From contig JACTVF010000071.1 of assembly GCA_019695435.1 (NCBI GenBank), positions 1-9,549 of the forward strand: a DNA stretch of 9,549 nucleotides, written 5' to 3'. The translations under genes and the position numbers were made by a program. This DNA is from Methanoregulaceae archaeon (GTDB taxonomy: Archaea; Halobacteriota; Methanomicrobia; Methanomicrobiales; Methanospirillaceae). Below are positions 1 to 5,633 of this stretch, in pieces. The notes under the pieces were generated by a model. The model was given only the letters and a program-made list of their open reading frames with translations. It was not told the DNA's origin and did not search any database. Numbering within the stretch: the stretch's first letter is position 1; each line of letters begins with the position of its first letter.

Positions 1-1259
1 GTACCGCAGACCCGGCAGCCCATCGCAACAAGCGCCGAAGTTCCGATGTAGACAGCATCAGCGCCGAGGCAGATAATCTTCACAATATCAGCACTCTCCC
101 GTATCCCGCCGCTCGCAATGATCGAGACCTCGTTTCGAACGCCTTGCTTGCGGAGCTTTGCGTCGACACTGGCGACCGCAGCCTCGACCGGGATACCCAC
201 ATGGTCGCGGAAGACGCGGGGCGCTGCGCCCGTGCCGCCACGGAACCCGTCGATAACCACGGCATCAGCGCCCGAGCGTGCGATCCCGGCTGCAATCGCG
301 GCCGAGTTGTGCACTGCTGCGATCTTCACAAAGACCGGTTTCTTCCATTCGGTTGCTTCCTTGAGGCTGTGCACGAGCTGTTTCAAGTCCTCGATACTGT
401 AGATATCGTGGTGCGGCGCAGGGCTGATTGCGTCGCTTCCCTCGGGGATCATCCGCGTGCAGGCCACGTCCGCACAGACCTTTTCACCCTGCAGGTGGCC
501 GCCGATGCCCGGTTTTGCGCCCTGGCCGATCTTGATCTCGATTGCTGCACCGCGTTCGAGATAGTTGATGTCGACCCCGAACCGGCCCGATGCGACCTGC
601 ACGATGATGTGGCTCTGGTACGGGTAGAGTGACTCATGGAGCCCTCCTTCACCGGTACCCATAAACGTTCCCATTTTTGTCACGGCTTTTGCAAGAGCGG
701 TCTGGGCATTCAGGCTGATCGCCCCGTAACTCATGTGGCCGATCATGATCGGTGTCTCGAGTTTGAGGTTCGGGGCAAGTTTTGTCACGAGCTCCGTGTC
801 GCCGTTGGGGTGCTCCTTTATGGAAAGTGCTGCGGGTTTTTTCCCGATATAGGTCCGCAGCTCCATGGGCTCGCGGAGCGGGTCGATCGAGGGGTTGGTC
901 ACCTGGCAGGCGTCAAGGACGAGCCGGTCGAAGATCATTGGGTAGGGAAGAACGTTTCCCATCCCGGCGAGGATGATCTTTCCGGTCTTTGCCTGGTTAA
1001 AGACCGCTTCACGAATCTCGCGGGTCCAGACCGGGTGGCTGCGGTAGTCCGTAGGCTTCTCGTAGATGCTGATCGCGTCGCGCGGGCAGAAGGCAAGACA
1101 GCGGTGGCAGGCCACACAGTTACGGGAGTTGACAAGAATTTTGTTGTCCTCTTTCCGGAACACGCCGTACGAGCAGTTCTCGACACAGCGGCCGCAGGTC
1201 ATGCAGCGCTCGGTGTCGAGCTCCACCTTGAACCGGAGCGGGATGCTGCCGATGCTCAT
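1..1259 (-). CDS. gltB: Archaeal glutamate synthase, ferredoxin-domain + FMN synthase subunit (3' end beyond window)
   Basis: The 419 visible codons are open to the window edge, so the C-terminus is missing. Residues about 13-65 form a 2x[4Fe-4S] ferredoxin domain, with C19-x2-C22-x2-C25-x3-C29 and C48-x2-C51-x2-C54-x3-C58-P. After a linker comes the FMN-binding glutamate synthase barrel: GTGEGG (201-206), IKIGQGAKPGIGG (242-254), SPAPHHDIYSIEDL (279-292), then GADAVVIDGF followed by RGGTGAAP, and at the window edge MGCRVCG, the start of the Cys cluster that binds the extra Fe-S centre of this family. The family transfers the glutamine amide (as ammonia) to 2-oxoglutarate to make glutamate in the cytoplasm. 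The fused ferredoxin domain suggests electrons arrive through Fe-S proteins rather than a GltD-type NADPH subunit; that is inference. The ATG at 1259-1257 overlaps the stop of the upstream amidotransferase gene (ATGA), implying translational coupling. The GXGXG subunit expected in archaeal enzymes may lie off the left edge. Confidence 0.93.
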   Translation of the reverse strand, partial: MSIGSIPLRFKVELDTERCMTCGRCVENCSYGVFRKEDNKILVNSRNCVACHRCLAFCPRDAISIYEKPTDYRSHPVWTREIREAVFNQAKTGKIILAGMGNVLPYPMIFDRLVLDACQVTNPSIDPLREPMELRTYIGKKPAALSIKEHPNGDTELVTKLAPNLKLETPIMIGHMSYGAISLNAQTALAKAVTKMGTFMGTGEGGLHESLYPYQSHIIVQVASGRFGVDINYLERGAAIEIKIGQGAKPGIGGHLQGEKVCADVACTRMIPEGSDAISPAPHHDIYSIEDLKQLVHSLKEATEWKKPVFVKIAAVHNSAAIAAGIARSGADAVVIDGFRGGTGAAPRVFRDHVGIPVEAAVASVDAKLRKQGVRNEVSIIASGGIRESADIVKIICLGADAVYIGTSALVAMGCRVCG

Positions 1260-2305
1260 GCGATGACCCTCCCGATCACGGGTTCGCCGGCCTTTGGCAT
1301 GCAGACACCTTCGATCTCCGGCTCGATATGCCGTATCGCTGCCTCTTCGCTGGAGATGTAGAGCCGGTCCCCGTGTTCCCCGGTGACCAGCGGGCGCAGT
1401 TTGATCCGGTCGGTGAATCCCACCAGAGTATCGGCGGTTGCGACACAGATGGCAAACGGACCGTTCATGAGCGCCGGGCCGTACGTGAGCCGGAGTGCAT
1501 GGTTGAGTTCCCGCTCTTTTTCCGGCATTGCGTCGATCTCGTCCCAGAATGGCGGGGCAAGGGCACGCACCGCCATTTTTTCTGAAAGGCCGTGCTTTCG
1601 CACCAGCAGATCGAACAGGTACGCGACTACTTCCGTATCAGTATACATCGTGCAGTCGTACCCATAACTCTCGATGTAGCGCCGGTTGGTGCCGTAGGAG
1701 GTGATCTCCCCGTTGTGGACGACGCTCCAGTCAAGGAGATTAAAGGGGTGTGCGCCCCCCCACCATCCGGGCGTGTTTGTAGGGTACCGGTTATGGGCGA
1801 GCCAGAGGTATCCCTTGTAGTTCTGTATCCGGTACAGATCGGCGACCTGCTCGGGCCATCCCGAAGCCTTGAAGACGCCCATATTTTTTCCCGATGAAAA
1901 GATAAGGCTGCCCTTGTGTGCGGAATTTACGTTCATGACCAGCCGCGTGACAATATCATCTGCGGTGGTACGGGGCTCCTGTGCACGGGTAATATCAGGC
2001 TTGAAAAAAAAACGCCACGGGGTATGGACTTTTTTAATCCCGGCTTCATAAAGGGGGATCGGTTCGTCGTGAACGATCCGCCCCCAGGCTTCGAGTTCTC
2101 TCACAAACACCGGTTTATTCTCCCGGACATTGTCAAAGAATACATGCAGGGCATAGGCATCCGCGAACTCCGGGTAGATCCCATAGGCTGCATACCCGGC
2201 GCCTTCACCGCTGCCCCTCTCGTCCATTGATGCGAGTGACTCCCGTATCCTGCTGCCGTCCATGTACTGACGACGTTTGTCAATGACCCCTATAATTCCG
2301 CACAT
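1256..2305 (-). CDS. Glutamate synthase class II glutamine amidotransferase subunit
   Basis: This 349-aa protein begins MCGIIGV, so Cys2 becomes the N-terminal nucleophile after Met removal, as in class II (Ntn) amidotransferases. Other family motifs are HNRYPTNT (171-178), VVHNGEI (195-201, the oxyanion-hole region) and TDTE (222-225). It is a stand-alone glutaminase domain, matching the archaeal arrangement in which bacterial GltB is split into separate genes. It should hydrolyse glutamine and pass ammonia to the FMN synthase subunit encoded immediately downstream with a 4-bp overlap. The gene is divergent from glnA across a 144-bp gap. Only a weak GTGAT precedes the start. A TATA-like element centred about 25 bp upstream would give a leaderless or nearly leaderless mRNA. 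The coding strand contains a T9 tract (complement of 2004-2012) encoding Phe residues. The N-terminal residues fix the start with high certainty. Confidence 0.93.
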   Translation of the reverse strand: MCGIIGVIDKRRQYMDGSRIRESLASMDERGSGEGAGYAAYGIYPEFADAYALHVFFDNVRENKPVFVRELEAWGRIVHDEPIPLYEAGIKKVHTPWRFFFKPDITRAQEPRTTADDIVTRLVMNVNSAHKGSLIFSSGKNMGVFKASGWPEQVADLYRIQNYKGYLWLAHNRYPTNTPGWWGGAHPFNLLDWSVVHNGEITSYGTNRRYIESYGYDCTMYTDTEVVAYLFDLLVRKHGLSEKMAVRALAPPFWDEIDAMPEKERELNHALRLTYGPALMNGPFAICVATADTLVGFTDRIKLRPLVTGEHGDRLYISSEEAAIRHIEPEIEGVCMPKAGEPVIGRVIA

Positions 2306-2325
2306 AGTATCACAATCGGCGTGTT

Positions 2326-2334
2326 CTATAATAG
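2326..2334 (-). promoter_or_regulatory. Putative TATA box of the glutamate synthase operon
   Basis: CTATTATAG on the minus strand is centred about 25 bp upstream of the amidotransferase ATG (A at 2305). That is the usual archaeal TATA-to-TSS distance, so transcription would start at or next to the start codon. No GGAA-N6-TTCC box was found on this side of the divergent region. The element is short and the call rests on position and composition only. Confidence 0.45.
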
Positions 2335-2412
2335 TGAACTTTTCCCTGAATTGAATGTAATCATTCTCTCAAGGCTGAACGTGTCCTATTCTTCCAAGAG
2401 AGTTAGTTAAGA

Positions 2413-2428
2413 AAATATAAATATAATT
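2413..2428 (+). promoter_or_regulatory. glnA TATA box region
   Basis: An AT-only run (AAATATAAATATAATT) lies 22-37 bp upstream of the glnA ATG in otherwise mixed sequence. An archaeal TATA box here predicts transcription starting around 2440-2450. This fits the lack of any Shine-Dalgarno sequence before glnA and implies a very short leader or none. Confidence 0.7.
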
Positions 2429-2432
2429 GGTT

Positions 2433-2446
2433 GGAAACTTAGTTCC
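2433..2446 (+). promoter_or_regulatory. NrpR-type operator in the glnA promoter
   Basis: Exact GGAA-N6-TTCC with spacer ACTTAG; the dyad extends one more pair to TGGAA...TTCCA. It starts 4 bp after the TATA run and ends 3 bp before the start codon, covering the expected transcription start. GGAA-N6-TTCC is the established binding site of NrpR, the 2-oxoglutarate-responsive repressor of nitrogen genes in methanogens such as Methanococcus maripaludis, where glnA is a target. A match of sequence, position and target gene makes this a strong call; the nrpR gene itself is not in the window. Confidence 0.8.
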
Positions 2447-2449
2447 ATT

Positions 2450-3775
2450 ATGTCAGCGGACGTATCCAAGTTGCTCAAGAAAATCGAGGCTGATAGCGTA
2501 AAATTTATCCGGCTCCAGTTCACCGATGTACCGGGCATGCCCAAGAACGCGGCAATCCCGGTTGTTCAGGCCGAGAAGGCCCTGACCGAAGGTACCTGGT
2601 TCGATGGGTCCTCTATTGAAGGCTTCACCCGGATTGAGGAGTCGGATATGCTTCTCAAGGCTGACCCGGCATCGTATACGATCCTTCCCTGGCGGCCTCA
2701 GGAAGGCAAGGTCGCCCGGTTCATGTGTGATGTGTATACGTACGGGAACAAGCCCTTTGAAGGTGATCCACGGTTCGTATTAAAGAAGGTCATGGCCGAT
2801 GCGGCCAAGATGGGATTGACCTTCAACACCGGTCCCGAACTTGAGTTCTTCCTCTTCAACCTCGTCGACGGCAAGCCGACTACGCAGTTCATCGACCAGG
2901 GCTGTTATTTTGATCTGGCCCCTCAGGACAAGGCAGAAGACGTGCGCCGCGACATCGTGCTCGCGCTTAACAATATGGGCTTTGAGATCGAGATGTCCCA
3001 CCATGAGGTTGCCGCAAGCCAGCACGAGATCGATTTCAAGTACGCGGATGCGGTTACGACCGCAGACCGGGTCATGACGTTCAAGTTTGCGACCAAGGCC
3101 ATTGCGCTCAAGTACGGCCTGCACGCTTCGTTCATGGCAAAGCCGATCGCCGGCATCAACGGGAGCGGTATGCACACTCACGGGTCGCTTGCAAAGAACG
3201 GCAAGAATGCGTTCTACGATGCAAATGCGCCCGACGGCATTTCCGATACCGCGCTCTACTACATCGGCGGTCTTTTAAAGCACGCAAAGGCGATCACCCG
3301 GGTCGCAAACCCGACGATTAACTCGTATAAGCGTCTCGTCCCCGGCTACGAGGCTCCCTGCTACATTTCGTGGAGCACCACGAACCGGTCCGCCCTGATC
3401 CGGGTACCGGCCGCCCGCGGTAACAGCACCCGCGCCGAGTTCCGCAGCCCTGACCCGATGTGCAACCCGTATCTGACGTTTGCCTGCATGCTCGCCGCCG
3501 GTCTCGATGGTGTGAAGAACAAGATTATGCCGCCGGACTCAACCAACACCAACATCTATCATCTGAGTGCAAAAGAGCGCAAGAAGATGAAGATCGATAT
3601 GCTACCGGGCAGCCTTGCCGAATCTCACCAGTACCTGATGAAAGATCAGGTGCTCTGCGATGCACTCGGCCCGCACATTCTCGAAACCTTAACAAATATT
3701 ACCATAGCGGAGACCGACGCGTTCCGTCTCGCGGTTCACCCGTGGGAACTGGAGCGGTACCTCGCTACCTATTAA
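2450..3775 (+). CDS. glnA: Glutamine synthetase, type I (alpha subtype)
   Basis: This 441-aa cytoplasmic enzyme makes glutamine from glutamate, ammonium and ATP and acts as a dodecamer in this family. Visible motifs are DGSSIEGF (52-59), metal-binding GPELEFF (128-134, E130 and E132), HHEVAASQHEIDF (184-196), the NGSGMHTH loop (237-244), RLVPGYEAP (295-303) and RAEFRSPDP (328-336). Length, RIEESDM (61-67) and the ending VHPWELERYLATY match the GSI-alpha subtype seen in Bacillus and many euryarchaea, which is controlled by feedback or effectors rather than adenylylation. R61 aligns with Bacillus Arg62, a feedback-inhibition residue. A Tyr occurs at the position of the E. coli adenylylation site (Y370), but this subtype is not known to use it. 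The ATG at 2450 has no Shine-Dalgarno site and appears leaderless. A GGAA-N6-TTCC operator covers the start of transcription. The gene is divergent from the glutamate synthase genes and monocistronic, with a terminator directly after the stop. Confidence 0.97.
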   Translation: MSADVSKLLKKIEADSVKFIRLQFTDVPGMPKNAAIPVVQAEKALTEGTWFDGSSIEGFTRIEESDMLLKADPASYTILPWRPQEGKVARFMCDVYTYGNKPFEGDPRFVLKKVMADAAKMGLTFNTGPELEFFLFNLVDGKPTTQFIDQGCYFDLAPQDKAEDVRRDIVLALNNMGFEIEMSHHEVAASQHEIDFKYADAVTTADRVMTFKFATKAIALKYGLHASFMAKPIAGINGSGMHTHGSLAKNGKNAFYDANAPDGISDTALYYIGGLLKHAKAITRVANPTINSYKRLVPGYEAPCYISWSTTNRSALIRVPAARGNSTRAEFRSPDPMCNPYLTFACMLAAGLDGVKNKIMPPDSTNTNIYHLSAKERKKMKIDMLPGSLAESHQYLMKDQVLCDALGPHILETLTNITIAETDAFRLAVHPWELERYLATY

Positions 3776-3784
3776 TCTTAAAAA

Positions 3785-3803
3785 TTTTTTCCCGCATGCC
3801 GGG
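3785..3803 (+). terminator. Oligo-T terminator after glnA
   Basis: A T6 run begins 9 bp after the glnA stop, preceded by A-rich sequence and followed by a short CCCG/CGGG dyad (3791-3803). A second T5 run follows at 3815-3819. Archaeal RNA polymerase commonly terminates on such T tracts. This separates glnA from amtB1. Confidence 0.6.
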
Positions 3804-3892
3804 ACAGGCTGGACTTTTTATCCGGTAACTGCCCATCAACCACTCGGATGTGTGAAAAAGATCAGGGGATCGCAGGCATTGTATCCATCATC

Positions 3893-3912
3893 TGCTGTAC
3901 GGGTGTACAGCA
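3893..3912 (+). promoter_or_regulatory. Perfect 8-bp inverted repeat upstream of the amtB1 promoter
   Basis: TGCTGTAC and GTACAGCA are separated by 4 bp (GGGT). The dyad ends 13 bp before the amtB1 TATA box, a position suited to an activator or repressor site and outside the predicted transcript. It does not resemble GGAA-N6-TTCC. No regulator is recognised for it. Confidence 0.5.
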
Positions 3913-3925
3913 CCATCATTCGGAG

Positions 3926-3932
3926 TATATAA
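3926..3932 (+). promoter_or_regulatory. amtB1 TATA box
   Basis: TATATAA, flanked by GC-rich sequence, predicts transcription starting near 3953-3957 and a leader of roughly 50 nt before the amtB1 ATG. CGGA and TCCG flank it symmetrically (3921-3924 and 3934-3937), but their 9-bp spacing does not fit an NrpR box. Confidence 0.65.
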
Positions 3933-4008
3933 GTCCGCGGCTCAATAAAAACCCTGCCGATCTTTTCCGGATCCCACGTGGTTCAATCACTATTTACAGG
4001 AGATGGAT

Positions 4009-5205
4009 ATGGCTCTGGATACCGGTGTTACAACCTGGCTCATGGTCTCGGCGCTTCTGGTTATGCTGATGACCCCGGGCGTGGGTTTTTTTTATGGCGG
4101 ACTTGTCAGAAAGAAGAATTTTATTTCGATGATCGCCCTCTCGTTTGTGGTGCTCGCGCTCACCAGCATTCAGTGGATCCTGGTCGGGTACTCTCTGGCA
4201 TTTGGCCCTGACGTGGGTGGGTTTATCGGAAACCTGAGTTACCTGGGTCTGAACGGCGTAAATGCAAATGCCACGACAACGGCATATCCCCCGCTTATTT
4301 ACATGGCCTTTCAGCTCTTCTTTGCGTCAGTCACAATCGCAATTGTGACGTCTGCTGTCGCAGAGAGGGTCAAACTGACCTCGTTTATCGTGTTCGTGCT
4401 CGTGTGGCTGACGGTCGTGTACTGCCCACTCGCACACTGGGCATGGGGCGGTGGCTGGGCGCAGCAGATGGGCCTGATCGATTTTGCCGGCGGGACGGTT
4501 GTTGAGATCTGCTCGGGATTTGCTGCCCTTGCGCTGGCTCTCGTGATCGGGAAACGGGCTGGTTTTGGTGAATATTCGCTTGAGCCCCACAACATCCCGA
4601 TCGCGCTCCTTGGTGCGGCTCTCCTTTGGTTTGGGTGGTTCGGGTTTAATGCCGGCAGTGCCCTTGCGGTGAATGCGAGTGCAGTTACTGCGTTTGTGAA
4701 CACAAACACCGCGGCGGCTGCCGGTGCGCTTGCGTGGATGTTTGCGAGCTGGTACCACGGCAAGCCCAGTTCTCTGGGGATGGTCAGCGGTGCGATCGCC
4801 GGGATGGTGGCGATCACGCCGGCTGCCGGCTTTGTCAGCCCGATGGTGGCCATCCTTATCGGTGCGGTTGCCGGGGTACTCTGCTTTGCCATGATGCTTT
4901 TACGGATCCGCAGGCGGCTCGACGAGACTCTGGACGCGTGGGCGATCCATGGCATGGGCGGCCTCTGGGGGACGCTTGCAACAGGCCTGTTCGCGGCAGC
5001 CGCAGTTGCCGGGTTCTCCGGCCTTTTTGAAGGAAATGTCCACCAGTTCCTGGTAAATGCACTGGGCGCATTCGCGACTGTGGTCTATGCATTTGTCATG
5101 ACCTACGTGATTGCGACCATTATCGATCGCTTCATGGGCCTGCGGGTCACTGCCGATGAGGAGTACGTAGGGCTCGATATTTGTCAGTACGGTGAGCGGG
5201 CATAG
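4009..5205 (+). CDS. amtB: Ammonium transporter (Amt/Mep/Rh family) with Glu at the first twin-His position
   Basis: This 398-aa polytopic membrane protein forms trimeric ammonium channels in this family. The hydrophobic pattern fits the usual 11 membrane spans. Family landmarks are [17 protein letters not shown] near the N-terminus, [43 protein letters not shown], and the C-terminal tail ending [15 protein letters not shown]. The start is set at 4009 rather than the in-frame ATG at 4003 because AGGAG at 3998-4002 abuts 4003 but lies 6 nt before 4009; the resulting MALDTG also aligns with MVMDSG of AmtB2. Most notable is E166 (GAG at 4504-4506), where most Amts, including AmtB2, have the first pore His; the second His is kept (H314). 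The same exchange occurs in fungal Mep1/Mep3. There is no adjacent glnK; a T-rich terminator follows. A T8 tract (4086-4093) lies in the early coding region. Confidence 0.95.
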   Translation: MALDTGVTTWLMVSALLVMLMTPGVGFFYGGLVRKKNFISMIALSFVVLALTSIQWILVGYSLAFGPDVGGFIGNLSYLGLNGVNANATTTAYPPLIYMAFQLFFASVTIAIVTSAVAERVKLTSFIVFVLVWLTVVYCPLAHWAWGGGWAQQMGLIDFAGGTVVEICSGFAALALALVIGKRAGFGEYSLEPHNIPIALLGAALLWFGWFGFNAGSALAVNASAVTAFVNTNTAAAAGALAWMFASWYHGKPSSLGMVSGAIAGMVAITPAAGFVSPMVAILIGAVAGVLCFAMMLLRIRRRLDETLDAWAIHGMGGLWGTLATGLFAAAAVAGFSGLFEGNVHQFLVNALGAFATVVYAFVMTYVIATIIDRFMGLRVTADEEYVGLDICQYGERA

Positions 5206-5225
5206 ATGATCTCGCATACCATCAC

Positions 5226-5240
5226 TTTTTTTCATTTTTT
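5226..5240 (+). terminator. Double oligo-T terminator after amtB1
   Basis: T7 and T6 runs separated by CA start 20 bp after the amtB1 stop codon. This is typical of archaeal intrinsic termination, so amtB1 is likely monocistronic and separate from the amtB2-glnK unit. Confidence 0.65.
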
Positions 5241-5385
5241 GACCGGAATTGTTTGATCGCCACCCCTGCGGAATCTTTTCGTATTCTATGTAACATCCCG
5301 ATGCCCATGTGCGCTTTTTCCGTCTGGTAATTGGTGAGATATACAATTTCTGACCCCCCCACTGAAAAATGACAAAATAACAATC
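5241..5385. other. Intergenic stretch with no recognised feature
   Basis: Between the amtB1 terminator and the distal amtB2 promoter I find no supported ORF, RNA gene or repeat on either strand. It contains a C7 run (5354-5360) and becomes A/T-rich from about 5361 towards the promoter. It belongs to the 428-bp gap between the two transporter genes, the longest gene-free region in the window. Confidence 0.5.
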
Positions 5386-5394
5386 TTTATAAAT
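5386..5394 (+). promoter_or_regulatory. Distal TATA box upstream of amtB2
   Basis: TTTATAAAT, preceded by A-rich sequence, predicts a transcription start around 5412-5418. It sits 3 bp before a GGAA-N6-TTCC operator, nearly the same layout as at glnA. Its transcript would enter a 40-codon ORF and then amtB2. Confidence 0.65.
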
Positions 5395-5397
5395 GTA

Positions 5398-5411
5398 GGA
5401 ATAGAACTTCC
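5398..5411 (+). promoter_or_regulatory. NrpR-type operator, distal amtB2 promoter
   Basis: Exact GGAA-N6-TTCC with spacer TAGAAC, directly downstream of a TATA box and over the predicted transcription start. Two more TTCC half-sites follow at 5412-5415 and 5421-5424. It matches the established NrpR consensus of methanogens and the box at glnA in this window. It implies that the transcript from this promoter is repressed under ammonium sufficiency. Confidence 0.75.
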
Positions 5412-5432
5412 TTCCTATAATTCCAGTGAACC

Positions 5433-5555
5433 ATGGATTCAATCCAGGATCTGAATGCGGATGATGCAAGAATGCCAGTTTACAAACGAGGAACCGGACT
5501 TTCTATCCGGAATCGCTCACTGGCCTTTGTGCTCATTACGGTTCCGGGGAGTTGA
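5433..5555 (+). CDS. Candidate 40-aa small protein or leader peptide upstream of amtB2
   Basis: An ATG-to-TGA ORF of 40 codons begins about 15-20 nt after the transcription start predicted for the NrpR-type promoter. Its product would start MDSIQDLNADDARM, is acidic at the N-terminus and basic in the middle (YKRGTG, IRNRS), and ends in a short hydrophobic patch (LAFVLITVPGS). A GTGA 3 nt before the ATG is a weak Shine-Dalgarno match. It could be a nitrogen-regulated microprotein, a translated leader of the amtB2-glnK mRNA, or a chance ORF. Small proteins acting on GlnA and AmtB are known in Methanosarcina mazei, but no similarity to them can be claimed. Conservation is unknown, hence the low confidence. 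Confidence 0.35.
   Translation: MDSIQDLNADDARMPVYKRGTGLSIRNRSLAFVLITVPGS
5490..5547 (+). other. Potential nested stem-loops in the amtB2 leader
   Basis: CCGGA (5494-5498) pairs with TCCGG (5506-5510) over a 7-nt loop. The preceding GGAACCG (5490-5496) can instead pair with CGGTTCC (5539-5545), so two alternative folds compete for 5494-5496. Both lie inside the 40-codon ORF. A switching or small-RNA role is speculative. Confidence 0.3.
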
Positions 5556-5568
5556 TCCAGTGCCTGCC

Positions 5569-5575
5569 TATATAA
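5569..5575 (+). promoter_or_regulatory. Proximal amtB2 TATA box
   Basis: TATATAA predicts transcription starting near 5596-5602 and a leader of about 35 nt before amtB2. No GGAA-N6-TTCC box is nearby, so this may be a second, NrpR-independent promoter for amtB2-glnK. Confidence 0.55.
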
Positions 5576-5603
5576 CAAACGTATTATCCGGGTCACGGCA
5601 TAA

Positions 5604-5617
5604 AATCAAATTTGATT
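5604..5617 (+). promoter_or_regulatory. 14-bp perfect palindrome before the amtB2 ribosome binding site
   Basis: AATCAAATTTGATT is a perfect palindrome just downstream of the start predicted from the proximal TATA box and 5 bp before the AGGTGA Shine-Dalgarno site (5623-5628). Position suits an operator for a dimeric repressor. It has no loop, so an RNA hairpin is less likely. The regulator is unknown. Confidence 0.4.
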
Positions 5618-5633
5618 ACAACAGGTGAATTGA

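Noticed and set aside
636..1361. 241-codon plus-strand ORF with start and stop
   Set aside because: It lies opposite the glutamate synthase genes, whose motifs are unmistakable in the minus-strand frames; it has no recognisable domain and spans the gene overlap.
3921..3937. CGGA and TCCG flanking the amtB1 TATA box as a possible NrpR site
   Set aside because: The arms are only 4 bp and the 9-bp spacing does not match GGAA-N6-TTCC; the dyad does not continue inwards.
4003..4008. Upstream ATG (4003) as the amtB1 start
   Set aside because: The AGGAG site directly touches this ATG, leaving no spacer; the ATG at 4009 has a 6-nt spacer and aligns with AmtB2.
4900..5469. 189-codon minus-strand ORF crossing the amtB1 end, the terminator and the NrpR-type promoter
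   Set aside because: Its composition is low-quality over the intergenic part, and it has no motif and no supported start; treated as chance.
5206..5633. tRNA, CRISPR or transposon remnant in the largest intergenic gap
   Set aside because: No cloverleaf, spaced direct repeats or transposase fragments were seen; promoter and leader elements explain its right half.
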